IMG/VR virus record: IMGVR_UViG_3300042691_020318
Coordinates: 1 to 22,516 of that record
Direction: 5' to 3' (one strand)
Source: a virus
DNA length: 22,516 nucleotides
Shown: positions 1 through 8,600 of the stretch, in pieces
Layout of the letters: each line of letters begins with the position of its first letter
Numbering within the stretch: the stretch's first letter is position 1
Notes under the pieces: generated by a model
What the model was told of the DNA's origin: nothing
What the model saw: the letters and a program-made list of their open reading frames with translations, nothing else
Databases searched by the model: none
Position numbers and translations under genes: made by a program

Positions 1-1
1 G

Positions 2-2530
2 TCTGGTGAGCTAGAATTTAGCATTATAGATGGTGGTTTTGGATATACTCTAAATGCTATTGTTTCTGTGACTGGCGGCGGCGGAACCGGAGGCGATTTT
101 AGAGTCGGCACTTTATCTAATGTTCAGTTTGTTGATGTTTATACTGATATCGTTAATAGTTATGCGACAGTTGCTCTAGCAACATATTCATCAGCTCAAA
201 CAGGTACAGTAGCTATAACTTCTGGTCAGACAAATGTTATTGGCACTGGCACACTCTTAGATACTGAGTACGCCGCGGATGATATTATTAAAATTGGTAC
301 AGGTGTTGTTCGCTCTGTAGTATCTGTTACAAACTCTACACATCTAGTAGTAAATCAAGCATTCACCTCATCTTTGACTGCGCAGTCTCACTATAAAGAT
401 ATATCGAACTACGGGTTTCCTTCAACGCAGACCACCCGCGAGTATTTAAATACACCAGTTATTTCTGCACTATCTATTGAAACGCTTGAAGTAGGTACTA
501 TTAGATCACTAGCGAATGTTAATCCTGGCCAGGACTACACATCTGAACCTACAATCACTGTAACAGAACCTACAATCATAGGATTAGGTATTACATCTAC
601 TGGTAATAGTGTATGGGGTAATGATGCTGTTATTACTGCAACAGCTGGTGTTTCGCAAGGTATTGTTTCTGCAGTTGATATTATTGATTCCGGGTTTGGA
701 TTTAATCAGCATTCAGTATTAACGATGCAACGTGATGGTAATGATAATATTGTTACTGGTAGTGGTTTAGTTAATGGTATCGGTCGCGATGCAGGTAAGT
801 TTGTTGACACTAAGAGCTTTCTTGATAACAATAAAAAATTACAGGATATGTACTATTATCAGGAATTCTCATACGAAATCCAGTCATCGTACAGCCCTTC
901 TGTGTATGAAGCTATCGTATATAATGTTATGCACCAGGCTGGCACCAAAATGTTTGGTAAGCCTGTATTAGTTGCTCAATATCTGCAGACTAACAACTAT
1001 ATCAATCTCGCAACTACTCAGACAAACACATTTTCTCGTGCATCGTCAGCGACTTATTTTGGTGCTGATGGTACATTACAGATTGCTGCAAATAACGAGC
1101 AGAGATTTACATATAATTTAAACGATCGCTATACTTACAATTTTGCACGTAGCTCTAATGCATATTATATTAATCCTAATAGAGTTCTAGCACTGGCTAA
1201 TACAGATGAATTAAGATACACGCGATATGATGATTATGGTGCTCCGCAGGTTCTAATTGAGCCTGCTAGTAACAACTGGGTAACAAACCCACAAGCATAC
1301 CATGCATCAAATAGTTACCCTACAGATTGGGGATATTATGCTGCCAATCCTGGTACACTAACAATGTCAGAATATACACGTGGTACTGAAGATGGTATTC
1401 CATATATTGATATTAGATTTGCCGGTACAACATCAGCTGCTGGTTCTGCATTATTATATTTTAACCCTAATAATAATGCAAATGGTGTAGCTGTTACAGG
1501 AACTCATTGGACTGGAACAGTTTTTATAAAACATGTAGGTGGTACATGGAATAATATTTCAGGTGGCCAATTACAAATGGAAGAATCTGACGACGGTGTA
1601 TGGCAAAATTGGGGTGTACGCCCTTGGATGCCAAACTCTACCGCACGTCTAGTTGATCAGCGCGGCGAATATGTATACACAATCCAGACTGCCGGTTCAA
1701 ATCAGGTTGTTTTTGAGTATGCAATAACATGGGCAGGTGCTGTTGCAATCGATATAACGCTTAGATTTGCATTACCTCAATTAGAATTTGGCACTCTTTC
1801 CACATCTCCAATGTTTAATAGTAATTCAACAATTGGGATGACTTCTAGAGCTGCAGATATACTAACTATTGATGGTATTGAGCGTACACCGATTACAGAA
1901 AGTACTGAAGTTGTAAACTATATTCGAAATCCACGCGCGGATGGTTCTAATCCAGCTGAGCCAATTAATACTGTGGTTGGAGCTTATGTGCATCCAATAT
2001 ATTGGGCTGATGGTGGTGGTTACGATAACGTTACAAGCTTCTTAGTAGTTGCAGGTAAAGGCGTTGAAGATGGTATACCTTATGTTGATTATCGCTTCTT
2101 TGGCGCCGCGGGTTATTTCTGGTTATTTTTTGACTCTGATATAACATCAGTTATTGGTGACACGTGGACAGCATCTGTATATTGTCGTATTATAGCTGGT
2201 AACATGGAAGGGTTTTCAAACCCTCTCCGTCTACAAATTAATGAGCGAAATGGTGCGTTTGCATTTATCGATGGAGGCGCTTCATATAATTTTGCTCCTA
2301 CAACTGATCCATTAAAATCTCAGCGCTACTCTGTAACACACACATGTACAAACAATAGTACAAATAGTGTAATGTTTTCAATTGCAGCAAATATCACACC
2401 AAGTGCAAATGTTGATATAACATTACGTTTTGGTATACCAAATGTGACAAAAACATCATCTGTTGTTCTTCCAATTTTACCTGCGGTGGGTACAGTAGGA
2501 ATACAGACGCGCGCAGCTGATATCGTGTAA
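2..2530 (+). CDS. Large baseplate/tail structural protein, 5'-truncated, with sugar-binding-like modules
   Basis: The frame is open from base 2, so the gene begins upstream; the GTG at 68 is internal, because upstream codons continue the same Gly/Thr-rich beta sequence. At least 842 residues are present. A segment reading YYYQEFSYEIQ near window residue 284, followed by a helix ending in AGTKMFGKPV, is typical of large virion proteins of marine T4-like phages. From about residue 343 comes a fibre-type module (FSRASSATYF, then LIEPASNNW), which in other phages precedes a beta-sandwich carbohydrate-binding-like domain closed by TSRAADILTI. Here the beta-sandwich occurs twice: EDGIPYIDIRF and EDGIPYVDYRF lie 226 codons apart, and the protein stops just after a second TRAADIV. 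Its place directly before a gp8-like gene would fit T4 gp7, but I see no motif proving that. Role: virion protein, possibly glycan-binding. Confidence 0.8.
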   Translation, partial: SGELEFSIIDGGFGYTLNAIVSVTGGGGTGGDFRVGTLSNVQFVDVYTDIVNSYATVALATYSSAQTGTVAITSGQTNVIGTGTLLDTEYAADDIIKIGTGVVRSVVSVTNSTHLVVNQAFTSSLTAQSHYKDISNYGFPSTQTTREYLNTPVISALSIETLEVGTIRSLANVNPGQDYTSEPTITVTEPTIIGLGITSTGNSVWGNDAVITATAGVSQGIVSAVDIIDSGFGFNQHSVLTMQRDGNDNIVTGSGLVNGIGRDAGKFVDTKSFLDNNKKLQDMYYYQEFSYEIQSSYSPSVYEAIVYNVMHQAGTKMFGKPVLVAQYLQTNNYINLATTQTNTFSRASSATYFGADGTLQIAANNEQRFTYNLNDRYTYNFARSSNAYYINPNRVLALANTDELRYTRYDDYGAPQVLIEPASNNWVTNPQAYHASNSYPTDWGYYAANPGTLTMSEYTRGTEDGIPYIDIRFAGTTSAAGSALLYFNPNNNANGVAVTGTHWTGTVFIKHVGGTWNNISGGQLQMEESDDGVWQNWGVRPWMPNSTARLVDQRGEYVYTIQTAGSNQVVFEYAITWAGAVAIDITLRFALPQLEFGTLSTSPMFNSNSTIGMTSRAADILTIDGIERTPITESTEVVNYIRNPRADGSNPAEPINTVVGAYVHPIYWADGGGYDNVTSFLVVAGKGVEDGIPYVDYRFFGAAGYFWLFFDSDITSVIGDTWTASVYCRIIAGNMEGFSNPLRLQINERNGAFAFIDGGASYNFAPTTDPLKSQRYSVTHTCTNNSTNSVMFSIAANITPSANVDITLRFGIPNVTKTSSVVLPILPAVGTVGIQTRAADIV
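197..400 (+). repeat. Beta-module copy 1 of 3 (GTVAITSGQTNV type)
   Basis: A segment of about 68 residues with the pattern G-T-V-x-(I/V)-T-x-G-Q-T-N-V-x-G-T-x-T, then a hydrophobic D-x-I core, then V-(T/S)-N-(S/N)-T-x-L. Versions occur in the next two genes (near 3586 and 7366). Here it reads GTVAITSGQTNVIGTGT and then VVSVTNSTHLVV. It is probably a small beta domain used as a building block; function unknown. Confidence 0.6.
1028..1280 (+). repeat. Doubled fibre-type RASSATY/LIEP head module
   Basis: FSRASSATYF with an Asp-Gly turn and RFTYNL is followed at once by a second, diverged version, FARSSNAYYI ... ELRYTRYDDYGAPQVLIEP. In the familiar form of this module one such stretch leads directly to the LIE motif, so this looks like a short tandem duplication in which only the second copy keeps LIEP. 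This is a pattern judgement by eye. Confidence 0.45.
1382..2530 (+). repeat. Two tandem beta-sandwich (carbohydrate-binding-like) domains
   Basis: The domain opening in G-(T/V)-E-D-G-I-P-Y-(I/V)-D occurs at 1382 and 2060, 678 bases apart; the closing R-A-A-D-I motif has its Arg codon at 1847 and 2510, 663 bases apart. Each domain is about 220 residues and contains a W-T-(G/A)-(T/S)-V strand and a VDITLRFGIP-like strand near the end. The DNA of the copies differs much more than the motifs do, which points to an old duplication. Confidence 0.65.
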
Positions 2531-2536
2531 AAGTAT

Positions 2537-2544
2537 AATAAATA
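2537..2544 (+). promoter_or_regulatory. Possible T4-type late promoter core (AATAAATA)
   Basis: The largest gap in the window (2531-2566) is AT-rich and holds AATAAATA, one mismatch from the T4 late promoter core TATAAATA, 22 bases before the ATG at 2567. One-mismatch octamers are expected by chance many times in a sequence of this size and composition, so the position in a gap is the main support. Confidence 0.25.
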
Positions 2545-2566
2545 ATTAAAAATTCCGGAAAAGTAA

Positions 2567-5500
2567 ATGCTAACTGATTTCAAAGAATATTTAAGAAATA
2601 ACACTAAACAGTTATTTTATGTTTTTGCAGGTAAGTCAAGCGCTTGGGCTAATGAAGCAAGTCCAACAGCTGCTAATGTATCTCTGCAAGCGCTGCAGAA
2701 TGATGTGTATCATAACCTACTTTTTGGTAAGCGTTTAACAGATTCTGATGTAGCATATGCGCTTCCTAGAGTTACATACAACGTATCTGCACAAACAGTA
2801 TACTCAAATTACGATATAACTGCTAATAATAATTTAGGCAGCTACACTATCACTTCAAACAATCATGTGTTTAAGTGTATTGATAATGCAAATGGTGCGC
2901 CGTCTACTGTAGAGCCTTCATTCCCTTCTACCATTCCTTTCAAAACAAGCGATGGTTATACTTGGCGTTACCTTTATACAATCGGTACAAACGATTCAAA
3001 TAAATTTAGCACTGCTACATTTGTACCTATCACAACAAACAATAGTATTGCAAACTCTGCAGTGCCCGGTCCGGTCGAATTTATTAGTGTATCAAATGGC
3101 GGTAGCTCTTACAGCGCATATCATACAAGCAATATCGTAAGTGTTATTAACAGCACAGCAATAGTTATTGCAAATACAGCCTCAAATACTACAAACATCT
3201 ATAAAGATTCTTCAATCTATATTCGTGGTAATTATGGTACATCACAAGTCGTTAAAATTGCTAGTTATGACGGCGCCGCAAAAATTGTAAGTTTAACATC
3301 TCCATTAGCGCTAAGACTTCAACTCGATATTAATGCAAACACATACAGTGGTATAATTGCAGCCGGTAACAGACTAACTCAAGAGACATTAGTTGGTACA
3401 ATTGCAACGCACATAGGTGAGCCGTCTGCAGGTGATACGATTGTATTTTACGATAATGATGGTAACTATTCAAACGCTACTATAGTTGATGCATCTACTA
3501 CTACCATTCGTATGAATCGAGTGCCAGAAGCAAACGGCGCAGCATTTGATAGCGACTATGCTTGGCGTATTGGAGCGGGCGTTGCGCAGAGCGGTACAGT
3601 AAGTGTTGCAAACGCTACCACCTTAAACGTAACCGGCACTAGCACTACATTTACAACTGCAGTTTCTGTTGGAAACTATATTCGTATTAGTAATAGAGTA
3701 CGTCGTGTAGCGTCAATTACAAACAACACATTACTAGCAACTGATATCGCTTTTGGTAATGCTTTTACTTCAAACGCGTGGATTAAAGAGACTTCAGCTG
3801 GTTATTTCTCTAACGTTGAAGTTCAAACTGCGAATGCGACTGTTGAAGCAGCAGATATTAATTCATACTTAATTACATTAGGGTCTATTACCGGCAGCTT
3901 CACGACAGGTGAGCAGGTAATGCAGACTAACAATACTTCTGTAACTGCATACGGTACAGTAACCTACGCAAACACAACAAAGCTTTATGTATCTAATACA
4001 CAGGGCTCGTTTGTGTCTACTGTAAATGTTGTAGGTAGTTCATCAAATGCAACAGCAACTATTGCTACAAACGGCAATGGTTATGTTTATATCGAATCAA
4101 CTCCTCGTATTATTGCAAATAGCGCGACAGGTAACTGGTACAGTGGTAAAGCATTTACCTATGACGGTAATGTAGCAGTAGGTAATGTAACTGTTGTAAC
4201 ATTTAAGAATTTCCCGGACCAGACATTTGCGTATTCTATCTCACCTACAGTAGTTATTACGGGTGACGGTAGTGGTGCAGCTGCATATTCTGTAATTAAC
4301 ACATCTTCAAATTCTGTGTATTCTGTAGTAGTCACAAATTCAGGTAGCAATTATACCTTTGCAAATGCTACAATTTTAGCTAATACATTATACGGCAGCA
4401 ACGCTTCACTTTCTGTAAGACTTGGACCTCTGAGTGGATCAGGTGTAGATGTAGCTCGCGAGCTGGGCACTAATGCCTACATTATTACTGCAACATTTGG
4501 TAATGGTTATAATGAAGGTTATGCTTTCCCTATTAATGGTTCGTACAGAACTGTGGGTATTATTTCAGACCCTAGCTTTGCAAATCTATCATTTACTATC
4601 AGCTCATTCTTGCGTAAGAGACTTACACTAACTAATCTTAGCGGTAGCTTTACTCTAAATGAGATAGTATATCAGCCAAACACAGCAGCTGCTGGTATTG
4701 TAGTATCATCAAACACAACTACAGTTGATATTGATAGAATCTCGGGTACGTTTATCTCAAGTACTGCTAATGACAATATTAAGGGTATGATTAGCAGTGT
4801 TACCGCTAATGTTACAGCTGTAACTAATGTGGTCTTTAGCGTAAGTAATACTTCACAGGTAATTGCGCAGGATGTAACTGATGCAACTGCAACTCCAACC
4901 GCGGCAAACACAACAGTTCTAACTGTAACAAATGTGCATGGACTATTCCTAAGCAGTAATTCTACCCTAACAGCAAATGATATTGCTGCTGGTGCAAGAG
5001 CTGCAGTTTATGATTCAACTACAAACACTTATGCACTAATCTCAAGCATTGGATCTTCACGTCGCCCAACAAACTTTACGCCTAATTCGTTTACTCAATT
5101 AGCTCGTATTACACTGACTGGTGTTGTTGGAACCTTTACTAATAATGAAATGGTAACACAGGCTAGCCAAACAGGTAATGGTTACGTTTATAATACGCTT
5201 GATCGCGACCTGCAGATTAGCTCTGTTAGTGGCACCTTTGTGATTGGTGATAAGATTATACAGAATACATCATCTGCAAATGCGGTTGTTATAAGTTCAA
5301 ATTCTACTCACCTTAAATTAACAGATGTTAACGGTACATTCCAGGTTGGTAATACTATCGCTACAGTAGGAGGATCAGGTGCATCCGCAAACGTTGCAAA
5401 TATATTTAATGTACTACAGCTGTACAATGTTAGCGGCAACTTCGTGGTCGGCTCTGACGTTATCACAGGCGCCACGTCAAATGCGACAGGTACTCCAAGC

Positions 5501-5629
5501 TTGGCCAACACTGTTTTCATGCCAGAGTTAGTGCGAGATTCAGGCGAGGTGTTATATATACAGAACAGTACTGCAATCACTCGCACTGCAAACAATCAAG
5601 AACAAATTAAATTCATAATTGAAGTTTAA
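2567..5629 (+). CDS. T4 gp8-like baseplate wedge protein with long repeat-rich C-terminal extension
   Basis: A 1020-residue protein; ATG at 2567 with a weak GGA seven bases upstream. The first ~150 residues follow the layout I recall for T4 gp8: an aromatic strand with FAGKSSAW (about 17-27), a helix, then ALPR, a VFKCIDNANGAPSTVEP segment, and DGYTWRYLYTIG (about 129-140), comparable to gp8 VYRCLD and DGYVWEYLFEI. Many marine T4-like phages have this kind of protein, usually annotated only as a virion structural protein. T4 gp8 is about 334 residues and forms part of the baseplate wedge; here some 850 further residues follow, rich in Val, Thr, Ser, Asn and Gly and containing short beta repeats with a V-x-G-(T/S)-F core. 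It lies between another baseplate-type gene and the DUF4815 gene, which fits a wedge role. The homology call is from memory of gp8, not from an alignment. Confidence 0.75.
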   Translation: MLTDFKEYLRNNTKQLFYVFAGKSSAWANEASPTAANVSLQALQNDVYHNLLFGKRLTDSDVAYALPRVTYNVSAQTVYSNYDITANNNLGSYTITSNNHVFKCIDNANGAPSTVEPSFPSTIPFKTSDGYTWRYLYTIGTNDSNKFSTATFVPITTNNSIANSAVPGPVEFISVSNGGSSYSAYHTSNIVSVINSTAIVIANTASNTTNIYKDSSIYIRGNYGTSQVVKIASYDGAAKIVSLTSPLALRLQLDINANTYSGIIAAGNRLTQETLVGTIATHIGEPSAGDTIVFYDNDGNYSNATIVDASTTTIRMNRVPEANGAAFDSDYAWRIGAGVAQSGTVSVANATTLNVTGTSTTFTTAVSVGNYIRISNRVRRVASITNNTLLATDIAFGNAFTSNAWIKETSAGYFSNVEVQTANATVEAADINSYLITLGSITGSFTTGEQVMQTNNTSVTAYGTVTYANTTKLYVSNTQGSFVSTVNVVGSSSNATATIATNGNGYVYIESTPRIIANSATGNWYSGKAFTYDGNVAVGNVTVVTFKNFPDQTFAYSISPTVVITGDGSGAAAYSVINTSSNSVYSVVVTNSGSNYTFANATILANTLYGSNASLSVRLGPLSGSGVDVARELGTNAYIITATFGNGYNEGYAFPINGSYRTVGIISDPSFANLSFTISSFLRKRLTLTNLSGSFTLNEIVYQPNTAAAGIVVSSNTTTVDIDRISGTFISSTANDNIKGMISSVTANVTAVTNVVFSVSNTSQVIAQDVTDATATPTAANTTVLTVTNVHGLFLSSNSTLTANDIAAGARAAVYDSTTNTYALISSIGSSRRPTNFTPNSFTQLARITLTGVVGTFTNNEMVTQASQTGNGYVYNTLDRDLQISSVSGTFVIGDKIIQNTSSANAVVISSNSTHLKLTDVNGTFQVGNTIATVGGSGASANVANIFNVLQLYNVSGNFVVGSDVITGATSNATGTPSLANTVFMPELVRDSGEVLYIQNSTAITRTANNQEQIKFIIEV
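3586..3792 (+). repeat. Beta-module copy 2 of 3 (GTVSVANATTLNV type)
   Basis: This segment of the gp8-like protein reads SGTVSVANATTLNVTGT, then TTFTTAVSVGNYIRI, then VASITNNTLLA. It matches the modules at 197-400 and 7366-7600 in order and spacing of the conserved Gly, Thr and Asn residues. Confidence 0.6.
3893..5470 (+). repeat. Recurrent V-x-G-(T/S)-F beta repeats, spacing often exactly 34 codons
   Basis: The motif (V/I/L)-x-G-(T/S/N)-F-x-x-x-(G/N)-(E/D) recurs. Its Gly codon begins at 3893, 4004, 4643, 4745, 4940, 5129, 5231, 5333 and 5435. The steps 4643-4745, 5129-5231, 5231-5333 and 5333-5435 are each exactly 102 bases. Between motifs a Val/Ser-rich strand and an S-N-(S/T)-T turn recur. 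The regular period suggests a stack of small beta domains. A single related copy (MGTFYMGESVYQ) is in the next gene near 10267. Confidence 0.7.
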
Positions 5630-5635
5630 GGTAAA

Positions 5636-8600
5636 ATGGGCTTAGATACTAATTTAAACACGCCACCTTTCTATGACGACTTTAACGCTAATGATAATTT
5701 TTATCGTGTGTTGTTTCGTCCTTCTGTGGCAGTACAGACTCGCGAGCTCAATCAAGCCCAGTCTATTCTACAAGATCAGGTCGAAAAGTTTGGCCGTCAT
5801 GTCTTTAGAGACGGGTCTGTAGTCGAAGGTTGCGCTTTATCCTTTGATTCAGATTACTCTTACTGTAAACTACAGGATGCATACTCAAACGGAGTATCAC
5901 TAACTGTATCAGATCTTATGGGTAAGCGTATTGTAAACTCTTCAAATCTAGTTAGTATTGTTGTTAATTATGCTGACGGTCTAGTATCACAGTCACCTGA
6001 TCTTAAAACAATCTTTGTCAAGTATCTTAATACAGGTACATACGGCAATGGTTCTCCACAATCAGCATATACCGCAAATGATGTATTAACAATTCAGTCA
6101 AACACTGCACCTTACATTAACCTAGGCACTGTATCTGTATACACCACTAATGATTCTATCGGTACTGGTTATGCTCTCTCTACTTCAGAGGGTGTTGTAT
6201 TCCAGAAAGGTTTCTTTGTTCGTGTAGAGCCTCATACTACTATCGTTTCAAAATATTCTAATCAACCAAATGGTATTTTTGTTGGGTTTAAAACATCTGA
6301 ACAGATTATCACTTCTGATATCGATCAATCTCTACTTGATAATGCTGCAGATGCACCAGGCGCAGGAGCTCCGGGTGCGCATAGACTGAAGTTGACTGCA
6401 AATCTTGTTATTCGTTACGCAAATACAACTACTTCAAATACTGACAACTTCTTCTCTATCGTTGATTTTTATGATGGTGGCCCTTCAGCTATCAGATCTG
6501 ACCCAGCCTACGCAGCGCTTGGCCGTGAGCTCGCTCGCCGTACGTATGAAGAGTCTGGCAACTATATAATCAATCCTTTCATTATAACTTCAAACTCTTC
6601 GACATCAAATACTCAGCAGCTTAATGTAAATATCGATGGCGGTCTGGGTTATATTATGGGCTACCGTGTTGAACAGCGCGGCCGCCGAAGCATCAGTGTA
6701 TCAAAAGGTATTGATGTCAACTACGTTAATAACGAAATCGTAACTGCTACTGGCGGCAACTATTTACTAGTCAACGAAATTGGTGGTAAGTTTAATTTTA
6801 AGAATCTCGTTAACATTTCACTACGTTCAGCGTATGCAAATGGTGTTGATTCAGCAGCAAATACATCTAACCTAATTGCTATTTCTGCACCTGGTTCTGA
6901 AATCGGTACAGCTACTATTAAGTCTATTGAGCACGATAGTGGAACATATGGTGATGCAAACGCCGTATTTAAGCTATACCTAACTAATATCAAAATGACT
7001 TCTGGCCAATCATTTGCAAACGTTAAATCAGTTTATACTAGCACCGGTGGTATTGGATTTGCTGATGTTACAGCTGCGTCTGATAATACGGTTCTGTCAG
7101 ATAGTAACTTTGGTAAGCTAGTCTTCAAACTAGGTCGTACAGCTATTCGCGATCTACGTGACGTTGCTAATAATAACCTATCTACTTTTGTGTATAAAGC
7201 ACAGAAAGATATTACTTTCCAGACTAACGGCACTGCAACATTCTCACCAGATGCTGGCGCTACAGGTGGTACAGAAACATTCCCGTATTCGGTTGGTGCT
7301 CTTTCTTCTGCTCAGAAGCAAGAAGATTGGATCGCGGTCGCGACTGCAACTGGTCGATCAGCAAATCTAACCGGTACAATTGCGATTACAGCTGGCCAGA
7401 CAAACGTAACAGGTACAAGCACAACATTCGCGTCTGATTTTTCAGTAGGTGATTGGATTCTGGCTAGCCAGTCAGTAACACCTGCAGAAGAAGAATATAG
7501 ACGTATCGTATCTATTACTAATAACACATTCCTTACAGTATCAGCAGCATTCACATATGCGCACGCTGCAGGTAATACATACGCTCAATATATTCCAAAC
7601 GGTGCTTGGTTTAATCTGCATTCGCGTTCAAACACCACTGTTAATATAACATCTTCAACCGCTGCTAGAATTGATCTAAACAAAACATACACTGGTACTA
7701 TACCAGCTACTGTTTATTTCCCACTACAGCGTGCAGCTGCTTCGCCGCGCACAAAGACAGTTAACAAGACTCGTTACGTAAAGATTGATTGCTCTAATAA
7801 TGCAGCAAACTCAGTAGGTCCGTGGTGCCTTGGTCTACCAGACGTTTATAATGTAGCTGGCGTCTACGTTGGTAATTCTGTCACAGGTTACGTAGAAACA
7901 AATACAGATAGAACATCAGCTTTTGAGCTTGATCCAGGTATGAAAGATGATTATTATGATCTTTCATACCTTAGAATTAAGCCTGGCTCAGGCCTGACTC
8001 TCAATTCCGTCTCGCGCGTGCTTGTAAAGCTTAACCACTTCACACATTCAACAGCGACGGGTGCAGGATTCTTTGACGTTGAATCGTATCCAGTAGACGA
8101 TGCTAATACAGCTAACGTTTCTGCTATTACTACTCAAGAAATTCCTATCTTTAGATCACCTTCAACTACAGAAGTTGTTGATTTAAGAGATGCAATCGAC
8201 TTTAGACCTACAGCTGCAAACACAGCTGTATCAACTAACGTTATCGCATCTGCTACTATTAACCCATCGACTACAACAACGTTTACAGTAGATTCGTTTG
8301 GTTCTTACGTACCACGCCCTGATACAAACTTCTCAACAGCATTTTCATACTACCTAGGTAGAAAGATGAAGTTGTACATTGATTCACAAGGCGTTGTTTC
8401 GACATCAAATGGCGTACCAGGATCAGTTACACCTCCGGCAGAACGTGAAGGTTCGCTAACCATTGCGACACTAACACTACCCCCTTACCCAACTCTGTCT
8501 CAGACAGAAGCTCGTACGTACAGTAGACCAGATTACTCTATTAATATTGATATTCCAAAGAACCGTCGCTTCACAATGCGTGATATTGGCGTGATTGATG

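Noticed and set aside
68-70. GTG at 68 as start of the first gene
   Set aside because: The frame is open to the window edge and the upstream residues continue the same beta pattern, so the gene starts outside.
2553-2560. TTCCGGAA palindrome in the 2531-2566 gap
   Set aside because: An eight-base palindrome without a loop or a run of T cannot be called a terminator or operator.
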